A DNA stretch of 64,000 nucleotides, from positions 24,586-88,585 of the forward strand of contig NZ_JAMXBE010000016.1 in assembly GCF_024704835.1 (NCBI RefSeq). Direction: 5' to 3'. The stretch is from Parapedobacter tibetensis. GTDB taxonomy: Bacteria > Bacteroidota > Bacteroidia > Sphingobacteriales > Sphingobacteriaceae. The notes beneath the pieces were generated by a model. That model saw nothing but the letters and a program-made list of their open reading frames with translations, was not told the DNA's origin and did not search any database. Shown piece after piece: positions 1 through 8,175 of this stretch (positions within the stretch are counted from its first letter, which is position 1; each line of letters opens with the position of its first letter). The translations under genes and the position numbers were made by a program.

Positions 1-543
1 CTTAACTGCGAAGCATTCATGAACGCCTTTGAAAGCAGGCAAACTTGTGAATAATGATTATTTTAATCATGTCGGTTTCATAGGAGATGGATGTATGAGT
101 GTTTTGAATAGCGATAAATGTAATTAGGAATAATAATAAACTAATTGTTCATTTTATTCACTTGAAATGGTGTTTGCTTGCAAAGCAAGAGAGAAACCCT
201 GCACACCAATAGCCCACATCGTGGCATTCGCCCTGCGTATACATGGATGCCAAAATCAGTATATCGCTGAGTACTATACTACAACGTTTTCGTAATTTTA
301 TGTGTAAACGATTAACGTTTTCAATTGCGTTTCAGTATTATTGTTCATTCAAAATGTTGAGACTCGTTTAAACGCATGTTATTCACAAACGAGATACTTA
401 ATGGTTCGAAGCTAAAACTAATTATAAACCCACTTCATATGAGAAATTTTCCTAGGCATAGAAGCGTGCCGCCTCGACTTTGTTTGAAATGGTTACGTTC
501 AAAATAACAAGAATAGTAAGACGAATGTAGACAACAGAATTTT
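1..543. other. Intergenic region upstream of the GH88 gene
   Basis: No convincing complete gene. Frame 1 is open from the window edge to a TAA at 52-54 and could be the last codons of a truncated upstream gene, but 17 codons are too few to identify. A small hairpin (arms 54-60 and 64-70) follows that stop. At 303-323 there is an imperfect inverted repeat, TGTAAACG and CGTTTTCA separated by five bases, of the kind bound by LacI-family regulators. The rest is AT-rich and probably carries the promoter of the GH88 gene; I could not find a clean TAnnTTTG box close to its start. Confidence 0.35.
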
Positions 544-1764
544 ATGAAGCAAAAGAAGAAAATGGTGAAAGTAAGGTGGAGTTTAATACTGCTCTTAATG
601 ACGGCGGCAACCGTAAACGCTCAACGGTCTAACAAGTTGGAATTAACCCAGGATTTTGTAGACAACAATCTGAATAATGCCATCGCGCAGTACCATACCC
701 TGATGGAGCGTGTGCCCGCGGGGGTACTTCCCCGAACGTACCTAAAGGCCAATGATTCATTGGTGACTGCCAAAAGCAATTCTTGGATATCCGGATTTTA
801 TCCCGGTACGCTGCTGTATTTGTATGCATATAGCCAGCAACCGGACTTGCTGGAGGAAGCCAAGGAGCGATTAAAGTTGCTCGAAAAAGAGAAAAACAAT
901 AAAGGTACCCATGATTTGGGCTTCATGCTCTACTGTGGTTTCGGTAATGCCTTGCGCCTTACTGACAATGCGGATTACGAAGAGATCTTACTGACGGGAG
1001 CAGAATCGTTGGCTTCGCGGTACAATCCCACCGTCAAGTGCATCCGTTCATGGGATCACAATGGCGACAAATGGAAATTCCCGGTCATCATTGACAACAT
1101 GATGAACCTGGAGTTCCTGAACTGGGCCTCGCGCGTATCAGGCAATCCAAAATATGCGGAGATTTCAAAAACACATGCCAATACAACACTGAAAAACCAT
1201 TTCCGTGCGGATAATAGCTCTTATCATGTCATTGATTATGATTCGGAAACAGGGGCCGTACGCAATAAGCATACTCATCAAGGGGCTGATCATGAATCGG
1301 CCTGGGCTCGTGGACAGGCATGGGGCCTTTATGGTTATACCCTGATGTACCGCGACACCAAGGATAAAGCTTACCTTAACCAAGCGATAAAGATAGCCGA
1401 CTTCATCCTTGGAAACCCCAACCTACCAGAGGATAAGGTGCCTTACTGGGACTACAGCGTTGCTCCGGGAGCGGACGTACCACGTGATGCTTCAGCGGCG
1501 GCTATCACCGCTTCTGCATTGCTGGAACTTTCTGGCATGGCGAAAGGGTCGAAAAGCACGCGTTACCTGCGTGCGGCGGAGCAGATGCTAACCAGTTTAT
1601 CATCGCCATCATACAAAGCACCCATCGGTACCAACGGCGGATTTATACTGACGCATTCTACCGGTAATTTCCCGAGCAAAAGTGAAATCGACGTGCCTTT
1701 GTCATATGCAGATTATTATTATGTAGAAGCATTGATGAGATACAGACAATTGATGGCTAATTAA
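544..1764 (+). CDS. Glycoside hydrolase family 88, unsaturated glucuronyl hydrolase
   Basis: A GH88 enzyme removes the 4,5-unsaturated uronic acid that polysaccharide lyases leave at the non-reducing end of oligosaccharides from glycosaminoglycans or related acidic glycans. The protein has 406 residues, the usual family size, with an N-terminal signal peptide ending near Ala-Gln at 26-27, so it should be periplasmic. The (alpha/alpha)6-barrel motifs are visible: HDLGFM (Asp124) and IDNMMNLE (Asp184) match the two catalytic aspartates of the family, and the GADHESAWARGQAWG signature follows. Met7 is an alternative start. It stands alone and its stop codon overlaps the stop of the converging MutS-like gene by 4 bp. 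The family is clear; the natural substrate cannot be told from sequence. Confidence 0.9.
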   Translation: MKQKKKMVKVRWSLILLLMTAATVNAQRSNKLELTQDFVDNNLNNAIAQYHTLMERVPAGVLPRTYLKANDSLVTAKSNSWISGFYPGTLLYLYAYSQQPDLLEEAKERLKLLEKEKNNKGTHDLGFMLYCGFGNALRLTDNADYEEILLTGAESLASRYNPTVKCIRSWDHNGDKWKFPVIIDNMMNLEFLNWASRVSGNPKYAEISKTHANTTLKNHFRADNSSYHVIDYDSETGAVRNKHTHQGADHESAWARGQAWGLYGYTLMYRDTKDKAYLNQAIKIADFILGNPNLPEDKVPYWDYSVAPGADVPRDASAAAITASALLELSGMAKGSKSTRYLRAAEQMLTSLSSPSYKAPIGTNGGFILTHSTGNFPSKSEIDVPLSYADYYYVEALMRYRQLMAN

Positions 1765-3083
1765 TCCGACTTGCTTTCCGCTAATAACGCAAATACCCCT
1801 TCATTTTCCAGTATCCATAAACCAATGCGGTCATCGGTGACACCTTCACGCAGGCGGTAATCAAACACGGGCTTCCCTTCCTCCATACGGGTGGGGAGGT
1901 AGTTGAATGCTATTTTTTCGTTCGTAGCCAGCGCATGGGCAACCTCCACGATATGAGTGGAAATGATGAAGAATCCCCTATCAAGCTCCGAAAATGCTTG
2001 CACAATGCGGAGTGAACCATCATAAGCATCTTTTACATTGGTGCCGCGGAACAATTCATCGAAGATGACCAATAGGCGGTTGGATTGCTGGATTTGTTCG
2101 GCCACGAGCTTGACGCGCTTCACCTCATTGTAGAAATGGCTATATCCCTCATTGATATTGTCCGCAAGGTTGATGGTCGTGATCAGCCCATCCAGAATAG
2201 TTGTTTTCATCCGCATGGCCGGCACGGGAAAGCCCAAGTGGGCGAGATAAACGGCGATGCCTACCGCCTTCATCATGGTGGACTTACCCGACATATTGGC
2301 GCCAGTGATGAAGCTCACATGACGGCTGGCATCCAGTGAAAGGGTATTCGGCACGGGATCGTCCAGCAATGGATGGTAAACCCCTTCCAACTCAAGGATT
2401 TCGCCATCCTGGAATTCAGGAAAAATGAGTGCCATGGTTTTGGAAGCTCTGGTTACCGCGTAATAGGCATCCAGCACATAAATTTGGTTAAGTAGCATGA
2501 GCGCCTCTTCATGGTATTTCTTTCGCAATAGGAAATCCACCCGCTCAACAGCATAGCGCCTCACCCGTTTCTTAGGAGCACCCACATGCTTGGCAAGCAA
2601 GGGATCTTTGGTTAATTGCTGAAGCGATTCCCGGAGATTAGCCAATAATGGAGTATCATTGCCTGCGGGATAGGTTTCGCAGAGCTTTGTAATAAATGCC
2701 AACGTGTCGAATACTTCCGCTACGCCGCGGCGCTTGGTATAATAGGCTTGATTGGGCGAAAAAAAATGTTTTACAGCGTTACGAATACCCCTATAAATCG
2801 AAAATGACGTAGGCCGATCGGGTCGCTTCAGGTAGTAATCTACAAAATCCAGTGTGGTTTTGTCAAACGTGAGTTCCTCCATATTATCCATCAAGAATTT
2901 GATGGTGGAGGCCCGCTCCTGGAGCTGGCGGCGGTCTGTGAGCGGTTTATGGAATAAGTCGCGCAAGGCATCCTCCCCGCCATAGGTGATGGTTTGGTTG
3001 AAACACGCGAATACACTGCCCGTCCCTTCATCAAGAAGTTGTAAATCAACCATGGTTTGTCTATCCACATAAAAGTCGCCCAT
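1761..3083 (-). CDS. MutS-related DNA mismatch repair-like ATPase
   Basis: The 440-residue protein carries the MutS core and ATPase (domains III-V) but lacks the N-terminal mismatch-recognition and connector domains of true MutS. Walker A is GANMSGKS at 261-268 and Walker B is LLVIFDE at about 337-343, followed by the FRGTN switch typical of MutS ATPases. Such short MutS-like proteins are common in Bacteroidota. Without domain I it is unlikely to recognise mismatches; a role in recombination or other DNA transactions is inference. A TACCTTTG promoter box lies only 4 bp before the ATG, which supports this start and implies a very short leader. Confidence 0.85.
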   Translation of the reverse strand: MGDFYVDRQTMVDLQLLDEGTGSVFACFNQTITYGGEDALRDLFHKPLTDRRQLQERASTIKFLMDNMEELTFDKTTLDFVDYYLKRPDRPTSFSIYRGIRNAVKHFFSPNQAYYTKRRGVAEVFDTLAFITKLCETYPAGNDTPLLANLRESLQQLTKDPLLAKHVGAPKKRVRRYAVERVDFLLRKKYHEEALMLLNQIYVLDAYYAVTRASKTMALIFPEFQDGEILELEGVYHPLLDDPVPNTLSLDASRHVSFITGANMSGKSTMMKAVGIAVYLAHLGFPVPAMRMKTTILDGLITTINLADNINEGYSHFYNEVKRVKLVAEQIQQSNRLLVIFDELFRGTNVKDAYDGSLRIVQAFSELDRGFFIISTHIVEVAHALATNEKIAFNYLPTRMEEGKPVFDYRLREGVTDDRIGLWILENEGVFALLAESKSD

Positions 3084-3087
3084 ATCA

Positions 3088-3095
3088 CAAAGGTA
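3088..3095 (-). promoter_or_regulatory. -7 promoter element of the MutS-like gene
   Basis: Reads TACCTTTG on the minus strand, matching the Bacteroidota TAnnTTTG -7 box, 4 bp upstream of the ATG. It implies a near-leaderless transcript. Confidence 0.5.
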
Positions 3096-3188
3096 ATGGT
3101 TTAGGGTAATTAAATCCGGGGTAATAATTCATCCCAACTTAATGTTGAGCTAACACAAGTGTAATAGTATTGCAAAAAAAACTTAATC

Positions 3189-6038
3189 ATGCGATATATT
3201 TTTACATGGTGTTTATTCTTGTTGGCCTCTGTGGGAGGTTTTGCCCAGCAAAATGGGCTCATTTCCGGAAAAGTTGTTGACGGCGCAACCCGCTTGTCAT
3301 TGCCGGGGGCAACCATTAAGCTCAATGTGGGCAACCGCTATACTATTTCGACCCAGTCGGGAAATTTCGAGTTTTTAAATGTACCGTCCGGTACTTATGA
3401 AGTAAGCATCAACTATTTGGGCTACCAACCGGCTACCGCAATCGTTACGGTAACTGGCCGGCAAAATGTGGTGGTTGATTTTGAGTTGGATGCAGGTGGT
3501 ACTCAATTGGATGAGGTAATGGTGATGGGCGATAGGTTGCGCGGACAAGCAAGCGCCCTCAACCAACAGAAAAACAACGCCAACATCACAAACGTCATCA
3601 GTTCTGACCAGGTAGGCCGTTTCCCTGATGCCAACATCGGCGATGCGTTGAAACGGGTACCCGGTATTACCATGCAGAATGATCAGGGCGAAGCGCGTAA
3701 CATTATCATCCGCGGCTTGGCGCCTTCGCTGAACTCCGTGATGTTGAATGGCGACCGCATCCCTTCTGCCGAGGGCGATAACCGGAACGTACAGATGGAC
3801 CTCATTCCTTCTGACATGATCCAGACCATCGTAGTCAATAAAACACTTACACCTGATATGGATGCCGATGCTATCGGGGGGTCGGTAAACCTGATAACCC
3901 GTGCTGCGCCCAATGGACAGCGGATATCTGCCACATTGGCCGGAGGGTATAATCCCATCCGCGAAAAAGCGGCCTATACTGGGGCCTTTATTTACGGAAA
4001 TCGCTTTGCCCAAGGCAAAATCGGCATGGTGCTGAGTGGGTCATACAACAACAATGACTATGGTTCGGATAACGTCGAGGCCGCATGGAAAGAAGACGAT
4101 TTCGGCAATGTCTATGTGGAGGAGCAGGATATCCGGAAATACGATGTACGTCGGACAAGACGCAGCCTTTCCGCAGCCTTCGACTTCAACCTTAGCCCCA
4201 GCCACTCGCTGTATTTGAATGGGATGTACAATTGGCGCGACGACTGGGAAAACCGCTTCCGTTGGAATGCGAAGGACATTGAACCCCTTTATGATGCGAA
4301 TGACAACATCATCGGATACCAAGGGGCGATGTCTTTGCAAACCAAGGGAGGGATAAACAACAACCGAGTAAAACAACGCAGGTTGGAAGAACAGAAAGTA
4401 CAAAATTACGCCATAGGCGGCAACCACTTGTTTGGCAGTGCACTGGATGTAGATTGGTCGGCCAACTTTTCAAGGGCCAGCGAATACCGGCCGAACGAAC
4501 GCTATATCGAATACGAGATACCGTATGATTCGGATGAACCCGATGAACCGGGTGTCGCTTTCAATAAGGATTTTGGGGCTTCGCGACAACCGCTTCTTAC
4601 GTTTATAAACGATCCCAGCCTATCAGATTATGATCTTGACAAGGTAACTGAACAGTACGGAAGAACGACGGAAGAAGAATTTGGCGCGAAGCTCAATTTC
4701 CGTATTCCGCTCAGTGTGGTGCCCGATCAAAAGGGGCGTCTGCGTTTCGGTGGCCGGCTGCGCTTGAAAAGCAAAGACCGAAACAATATTTTCCATGAAT
4801 ATAGTCCGATAGGGGATATTGATTTTGATTTCGACCAGATACCGTTGAATAACCTTGCGGGTATGAACTGGGTTCCTGACAATAAGTATGCTATTGGCAT
4901 ACTGCCTTCCAAGGATTTTCTAGGCAATCTGCCGCTTACCGATGCCAGCCAATTTGAGTCAGAGGCCGACCCATCCGAATACCTCGCGGCCAATTACCAT
5001 GCAAAGGAGACCATTTTAGCCGGATATCTCCGTTGGGATCAAGATTTGAGCAGGAAATTTTCCATGATTGCCGGTGCACGTGTCGAGCGGACGGGCATTA
5101 CCTACACGGGTAACATCATCCAAGACGAAGAGGCACTGGAAGGGGTGCGGGAGGTTAAGAATGATTACGTGAATATCCTGCCCAATTTGAGCGTTAAATA
5201 CAACGCTGCCTCCAATTTCGTACTGCGTGCGGCGTTTACCACAGGGATTGCCAGACCAGATTACTATGCACTCGCTCCGTACATCGACTCCCGCCCTTCA
5301 GACGAAGAGCTGTTTGCAGGCAACCCCGAATTATCGGCCTCTTATGCCTGGAACTTTGACTTGATGGGTGAATATTATTTTCAGTCCATCGGGTTGATCT
5401 CTGGTGGCGCCTTCTATAAAAGTATAAATAACTTCATCTATATCAAACGTGATGAACAATACACCACTGACAAATTCTCCCGTGATTTTGGCGGATTGAG
5501 CAATCCCATCTCCACCGGTGAAAACTGGACGTTCGTGCAGGCCCAGAATGGCGACAATGTGCAGGTTTACGGCCTTGAGGTGAGCGTACAGCGGCAATTG
5601 GATTTCTTTGATAGTAAATTTCTCAAAGGTTTTGGGGTATACCTCAATTATACCTTCACCGATTCGGAAGCCAAAGGCATTACCAACGAAGATGGAGAGG
5701 AACGCGATGGGCTGAGCCTACCCGGCTCGGCGCCTCATATGTTTAATGCCTCCTTATCATGGGAAGATCAACGGTTCAGCGCAAGGCTATCGCTCAACCA
5801 TGCCGCGGCATATCTGGACGAGTTGGGCGGCGATGCTTTTGAAGACCGGTATTACGACAAGCAGACCTTTTTGGATGCCAATGCTTCCTACCGCATAACC
5901 AAAGCGCTACGTGTGTTTGCCGAGGCCAACAACCTGACCAACCAGCCACTCCGCTACTATCAGGGCATCGCATCCCGTACCATGCAGATGGAGTATTACC
6001 GGCCACGCTATAACTTAGGCCTGAAACTGGATTTATAA
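3189..6038 (+). CDS. TonB-dependent receptor with carboxypeptidase-like regulatory domain
   Basis: Outer-membrane active-transport receptor of 949 residues. It begins with a signal peptide ending at Ala19-Gln20, then a CarboxypepD_reg-like beta-sandwich (about 23-100), a TonB-box-like stretch (LDEVMVMG), a plug domain with the RFPDANIGDALKRVPGI motif, and a 22-strand-type barrel ending in an aromatic/charged C-terminal strand. The plug resembles the TonB-dependent receptor subfamily first described in Xanthomonas and Caulobacter (TIGR01782 type). The phytase lipoprotein gene starts 35 bp downstream on the same strand, so the two probably form an operon. The substrate may be phytate or its breakdown products, which is inference from that neighbour. 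Confidence 0.92.
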   Translation: MRYIFTWCLFLLASVGGFAQQNGLISGKVVDGATRLSLPGATIKLNVGNRYTISTQSGNFEFLNVPSGTYEVSINYLGYQPATAIVTVTGRQNVVVDFELDAGGTQLDEVMVMGDRLRGQASALNQQKNNANITNVISSDQVGRFPDANIGDALKRVPGITMQNDQGEARNIIIRGLAPSLNSVMLNGDRIPSAEGDNRNVQMDLIPSDMIQTIVVNKTLTPDMDADAIGGSVNLITRAAPNGQRISATLAGGYNPIREKAAYTGAFIYGNRFAQGKIGMVLSGSYNNNDYGSDNVEAAWKEDDFGNVYVEEQDIRKYDVRRTRRSLSAAFDFNLSPSHSLYLNGMYNWRDDWENRFRWNAKDIEPLYDANDNIIGYQGAMSLQTKGGINNNRVKQRRLEEQKVQNYAIGGNHLFGSALDVDWSANFSRASEYRPNERYIEYEIPYDSDEPDEPGVAFNKDFGASRQPLLTFINDPSLSDYDLDKVTEQYGRTTEEEFGAKLNFRIPLSVVPDQKGRLRFGGRLRLKSKDRNNIFHEYSPIGDIDFDFDQIPLNNLAGMNWVPDNKYAIGILPSKDFLGNLPLTDASQFESEADPSEYLAANYHAKETILAGYLRWDQDLSRKFSMIAGARVERTGITYTGNIIQDEEALEGVREVKNDYVNILPNLSVKYNAASNFVLRAAFTTGIARPDYYALAPYIDSRPSDEELFAGNPELSASYAWNFDLMGEYYFQSIGLISGGAFYKSINNFIYIKRDEQYTTDKFSRDFGGLSNPISTGENWTFVQAQNGDNVQVYGLEVSVQRQLDFFDSKFLKGFGVYLNYTFTDSEAKGITNEDGEERDGLSLPGSAPHMFNASLSWEDQRFSARLSLNHAAAYLDELGGDAFEDRYYDKQTFLDANASYRITKALRVFAEANNLTNQPLRYYQGIASRTMQMEYYRPRYNLGLKLDL

Positions 6039-6073
6039 TTTTTTTAACCAATAATAACCGATAGATTTGACCA

Positions 6074-7132
6074 ATGAATAGGTATCTTAAACTAATGACA
6101 GGCATTGGCTGTATGGCCTTAGCCCTATATGGATGCGAAGGCGGACTCGCTCCCGTGCGGGAAGATGCCATCAAGCCGGCAGTGGTAACCCAGCCAACGC
6201 CACACGACACAGACGACCCGGCCATCTGGATAAATCCATTGGATCCGTCCAAAAGTCTCATCATCGGTACGGACAAAGATTCAGATGGTGGATTATATGC
6301 CTATGACCTCAACGGCAATATTGTAAACCAAGTGGCCGATTTGAAACGGCCTAATAATGTGGATATAGCCTATGGATTGCGATATGGCGATACATTGGTG
6401 GACATCGCCGTAGTTACCGAGCGGAAGGCCAATCAAATCCGTATTTTCAGGTTGCCAGATTTGGCTCCCATCGATGGAGGGGGCATTCCGGTATTCGATG
6501 GTGAGCAAGAACGCGACCCCATGGGTATAGCACTGTATACCCGTAAAGCCGATTCGACTATATTTGCTATCGTTGGAAGGAAGTCGGGGCCGAAGGACGG
6601 ATACTTGTGGCAGTATCGCCTGGACGCATCAGACGGACACCTGAAAGCCGAAGTGGTACGGAAGTTCGGTACATTTAGCGGCCAAAAAGAAATTGAAGCC
6701 ATTGCGGTGGACAACGAGCTGGGATACGTGTATTTCTCAGATGAGGGGGTGGGCGTAAAGAAATATCATGCCAATCCCGATGCGGGAAATGGTGAATTGG
6801 CTTTGTTTGCCACCAGCGACATGAAGGACGACCATGAGGGTATCGCTATTTATAAGCTGAGCGATAGCACCGGCTATATCCTAGTATCCAACCAACAGGC
6901 CAACACTTTTGTAGTATATGCCCGGGAAGGTGCCGGCGATAACCCTCACCAGCACGAACTTATTGCCGAAATACCCGTATCAGTCGTGGAGTGTGATGGT
7001 GCTGATGTGACCGCCGTAAATTTGGGCAGCCAATTTCCCAAAGGTGTATTAGTGGCTATGAGTAATGGCATGACATTTCATTATTACGATTGGCAGGAGT
7101 TACAACAATGGATTGATACGAATAAGTTGTAA
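6074..7132 (+). CDS. Beta-propeller phytase (3-phytase) lipoprotein
   Basis: Hydrolyses phosphate from myo-inositol hexakisphosphate in a calcium-dependent six-bladed propeller. The 352-residue protein has a lipoprotein signal with Cys21, so it is anchored in the envelope, possibly at the outer membrane next to the receptor encoded just upstream. Family hallmarks seen are the HDTDDPAIW motif (about 44-52), the ERDPMGIALY stretch, the EIEAIAVD...VYFSDE segment and the DDHEGIAIY segment, which hold metal- and phosphate-binding residues. Beta-propeller phytases next to TonB-dependent receptors are a recurring pair in Bacteroidota and Xanthomonadales, which suggests coupled phytate hydrolysis and uptake. 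Identification is firm; the pairing with the receptor is inferred from spacing. Confidence 0.93.
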   Translation: MNRYLKLMTGIGCMALALYGCEGGLAPVREDAIKPAVVTQPTPHDTDDPAIWINPLDPSKSLIIGTDKDSDGGLYAYDLNGNIVNQVADLKRPNNVDIAYGLRYGDTLVDIAVVTERKANQIRIFRLPDLAPIDGGGIPVFDGEQERDPMGIALYTRKADSTIFAIVGRKSGPKDGYLWQYRLDASDGHLKAEVVRKFGTFSGQKEIEAIAVDNELGYVYFSDEGVGVKKYHANPDAGNGELALFATSDMKDDHEGIAIYKLSDSTGYILVSNQQANTFVVYAREGAGDNPHQHELIAEIPVSVVECDGADVTAVNLGSQFPKGVLVAMSNGMTFHYYDWQELQQWIDTNKL

Positions 7133-7205
7133 TCACTGGCTGCCTATTTGATAAACTTGTTACGGATTTTTCGTAAATAAATTCGGTTGTTTCGGATAAT
7201 TACTA

Positions 7206-7213
7206 TAATTTCG
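7206..7213 (+). promoter_or_regulatory. Possible promoter of the GLPGLI/receptor unit
   Basis: TAATTTCG, a TTCG variant of the -7 box, with a TTG at 7187-7189 in the -33 region, 24 bp before the GLPGLI start codon. Spacing is slightly short. Confidence 0.3.
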
Positions 7214-7237
7214 TAGAATTATTGAAAAATCGAATTT

Positions 7238-8134
7238 ATGGAAAGGAAAAAGGTAATTAGCTTGTTATTGATTGGTGTTTCAATGGCATGCGCGGTGGTG
7301 GCCCAGGAAAGTGAACCAGCGCTCGCCCGTGTGATTTATGAATTCACACATATCAATGACACGCTCCAACCAGACAAACCTCATAACGAGGAAATGGTGC
7401 TATACATCGGGCAGCATGCCTCGCTGTATGGCACCTACTCCAGTGAGCGGGTGAACCAGCAAATTAAGAAACAAATGGAGGATCCGGCATTTGACGGCAA
7501 CCTCACCATCACGGGTAGTGGGCGCTCTACACAGGAATCTTATTACACACGACCCGCCGAACAACTGTTTAAACAACTTTACAGCCTTGCCGGGGAACAG
7601 TACCTTATAGATGAAGACTACCCCTCCATTGATTGGCGGATAACCGAAGAAACCAAAGTGGTCGGTGGATATACTGCCCAAAAGGCAACGAGTCACTTCA
7701 AAGGACGAGATTATGTGGCTTGGTTTACCACCGAATTACCATTCCAAGATGGCCCATGGAAGCTAAAAGGATTGCCTGGACTTATCCTCGAAGCCACAGA
7801 CAGTCGGAACGAGGTGGTTTTCCAATATGCAGGTTTTGAAACCCTGGAAGAAGGGGAGGCTACCATCGCTTTGCCTGAAAATGCGATCGCCACTAATAAA
7901 AAGGCCCTCAACAAGTTGGTAGAAGCCTACAAGAAGAATCCACAGGCGGCGATGAGCGCTCGCTCACAAGCAGGCGCCCGAAGTGCCGGAGGGGGAAACG
8001 CGGTTAGCTTCGGAACAGGTGGCGTAAGCGACGGACCCGCCATGGATCCTTCCCGTATCAAAAGCATCAACGTGAAAAAGGATTCCTCCCAGACCTCGTC
8101 GGTGACGAATAATCCGTTGGAGCTGAAAAATTGA
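7238..8134 (+). CDS. GLPGLI family protein
   Basis: Member of the Bacteroidota family named for its motif, which is present exactly as GLPGLI at residues 178-183 inside KGLPGLILEA. The protein has 298 residues with a signal peptide ending near Ala22-Gln23, so it is exported. The family has no established biochemical function. The C-terminal third is low-complexity and rich in Ala, Gly and Ser. The gene for a TonB-receptor-like protein starts 41 bp downstream. GLPGLI genes are frequently found beside such receptors, and this pair follows that pattern, suggesting a shared outer-membrane transport role. Confidence 0.9.
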   Translation: MERKKVISLLLIGVSMACAVVAQESEPALARVIYEFTHINDTLQPDKPHNEEMVLYIGQHASLYGTYSSERVNQQIKKQMEDPAFDGNLTITGSGRSTQESYYTRPAEQLFKQLYSLAGEQYLIDEDYPSIDWRITEETKVVGGYTAQKATSHFKGRDYVAWFTTELPFQDGPWKLKGLPGLILEATDSRNEVVFQYAGFETLEEGEATIALPENAIATNKKALNKLVEAYKKNPQAAMSARSQAGARSAGGGNAVSFGTGGVSDGPAMDPSRIKSINVKKDSSQTSSVTNNPLELKN

Positions 8135-8175
8135 GTGTTGGCTGGCAACGCCTTCAAATAACAACGTGTATAAAA

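Noticed and set aside
3375-4013. 212-codon open frame antisense to the TonB receptor
   Set aside because: It is fully inside a well-supported gene, has no recognisable protein motif, and follows from the codon use of the sense strand.
8131-8175. Earlier start for the 907-residue receptor frame
   Set aside because: The extra 15 residues precede a complete signal peptide and overlap the GLPGLI stop region.
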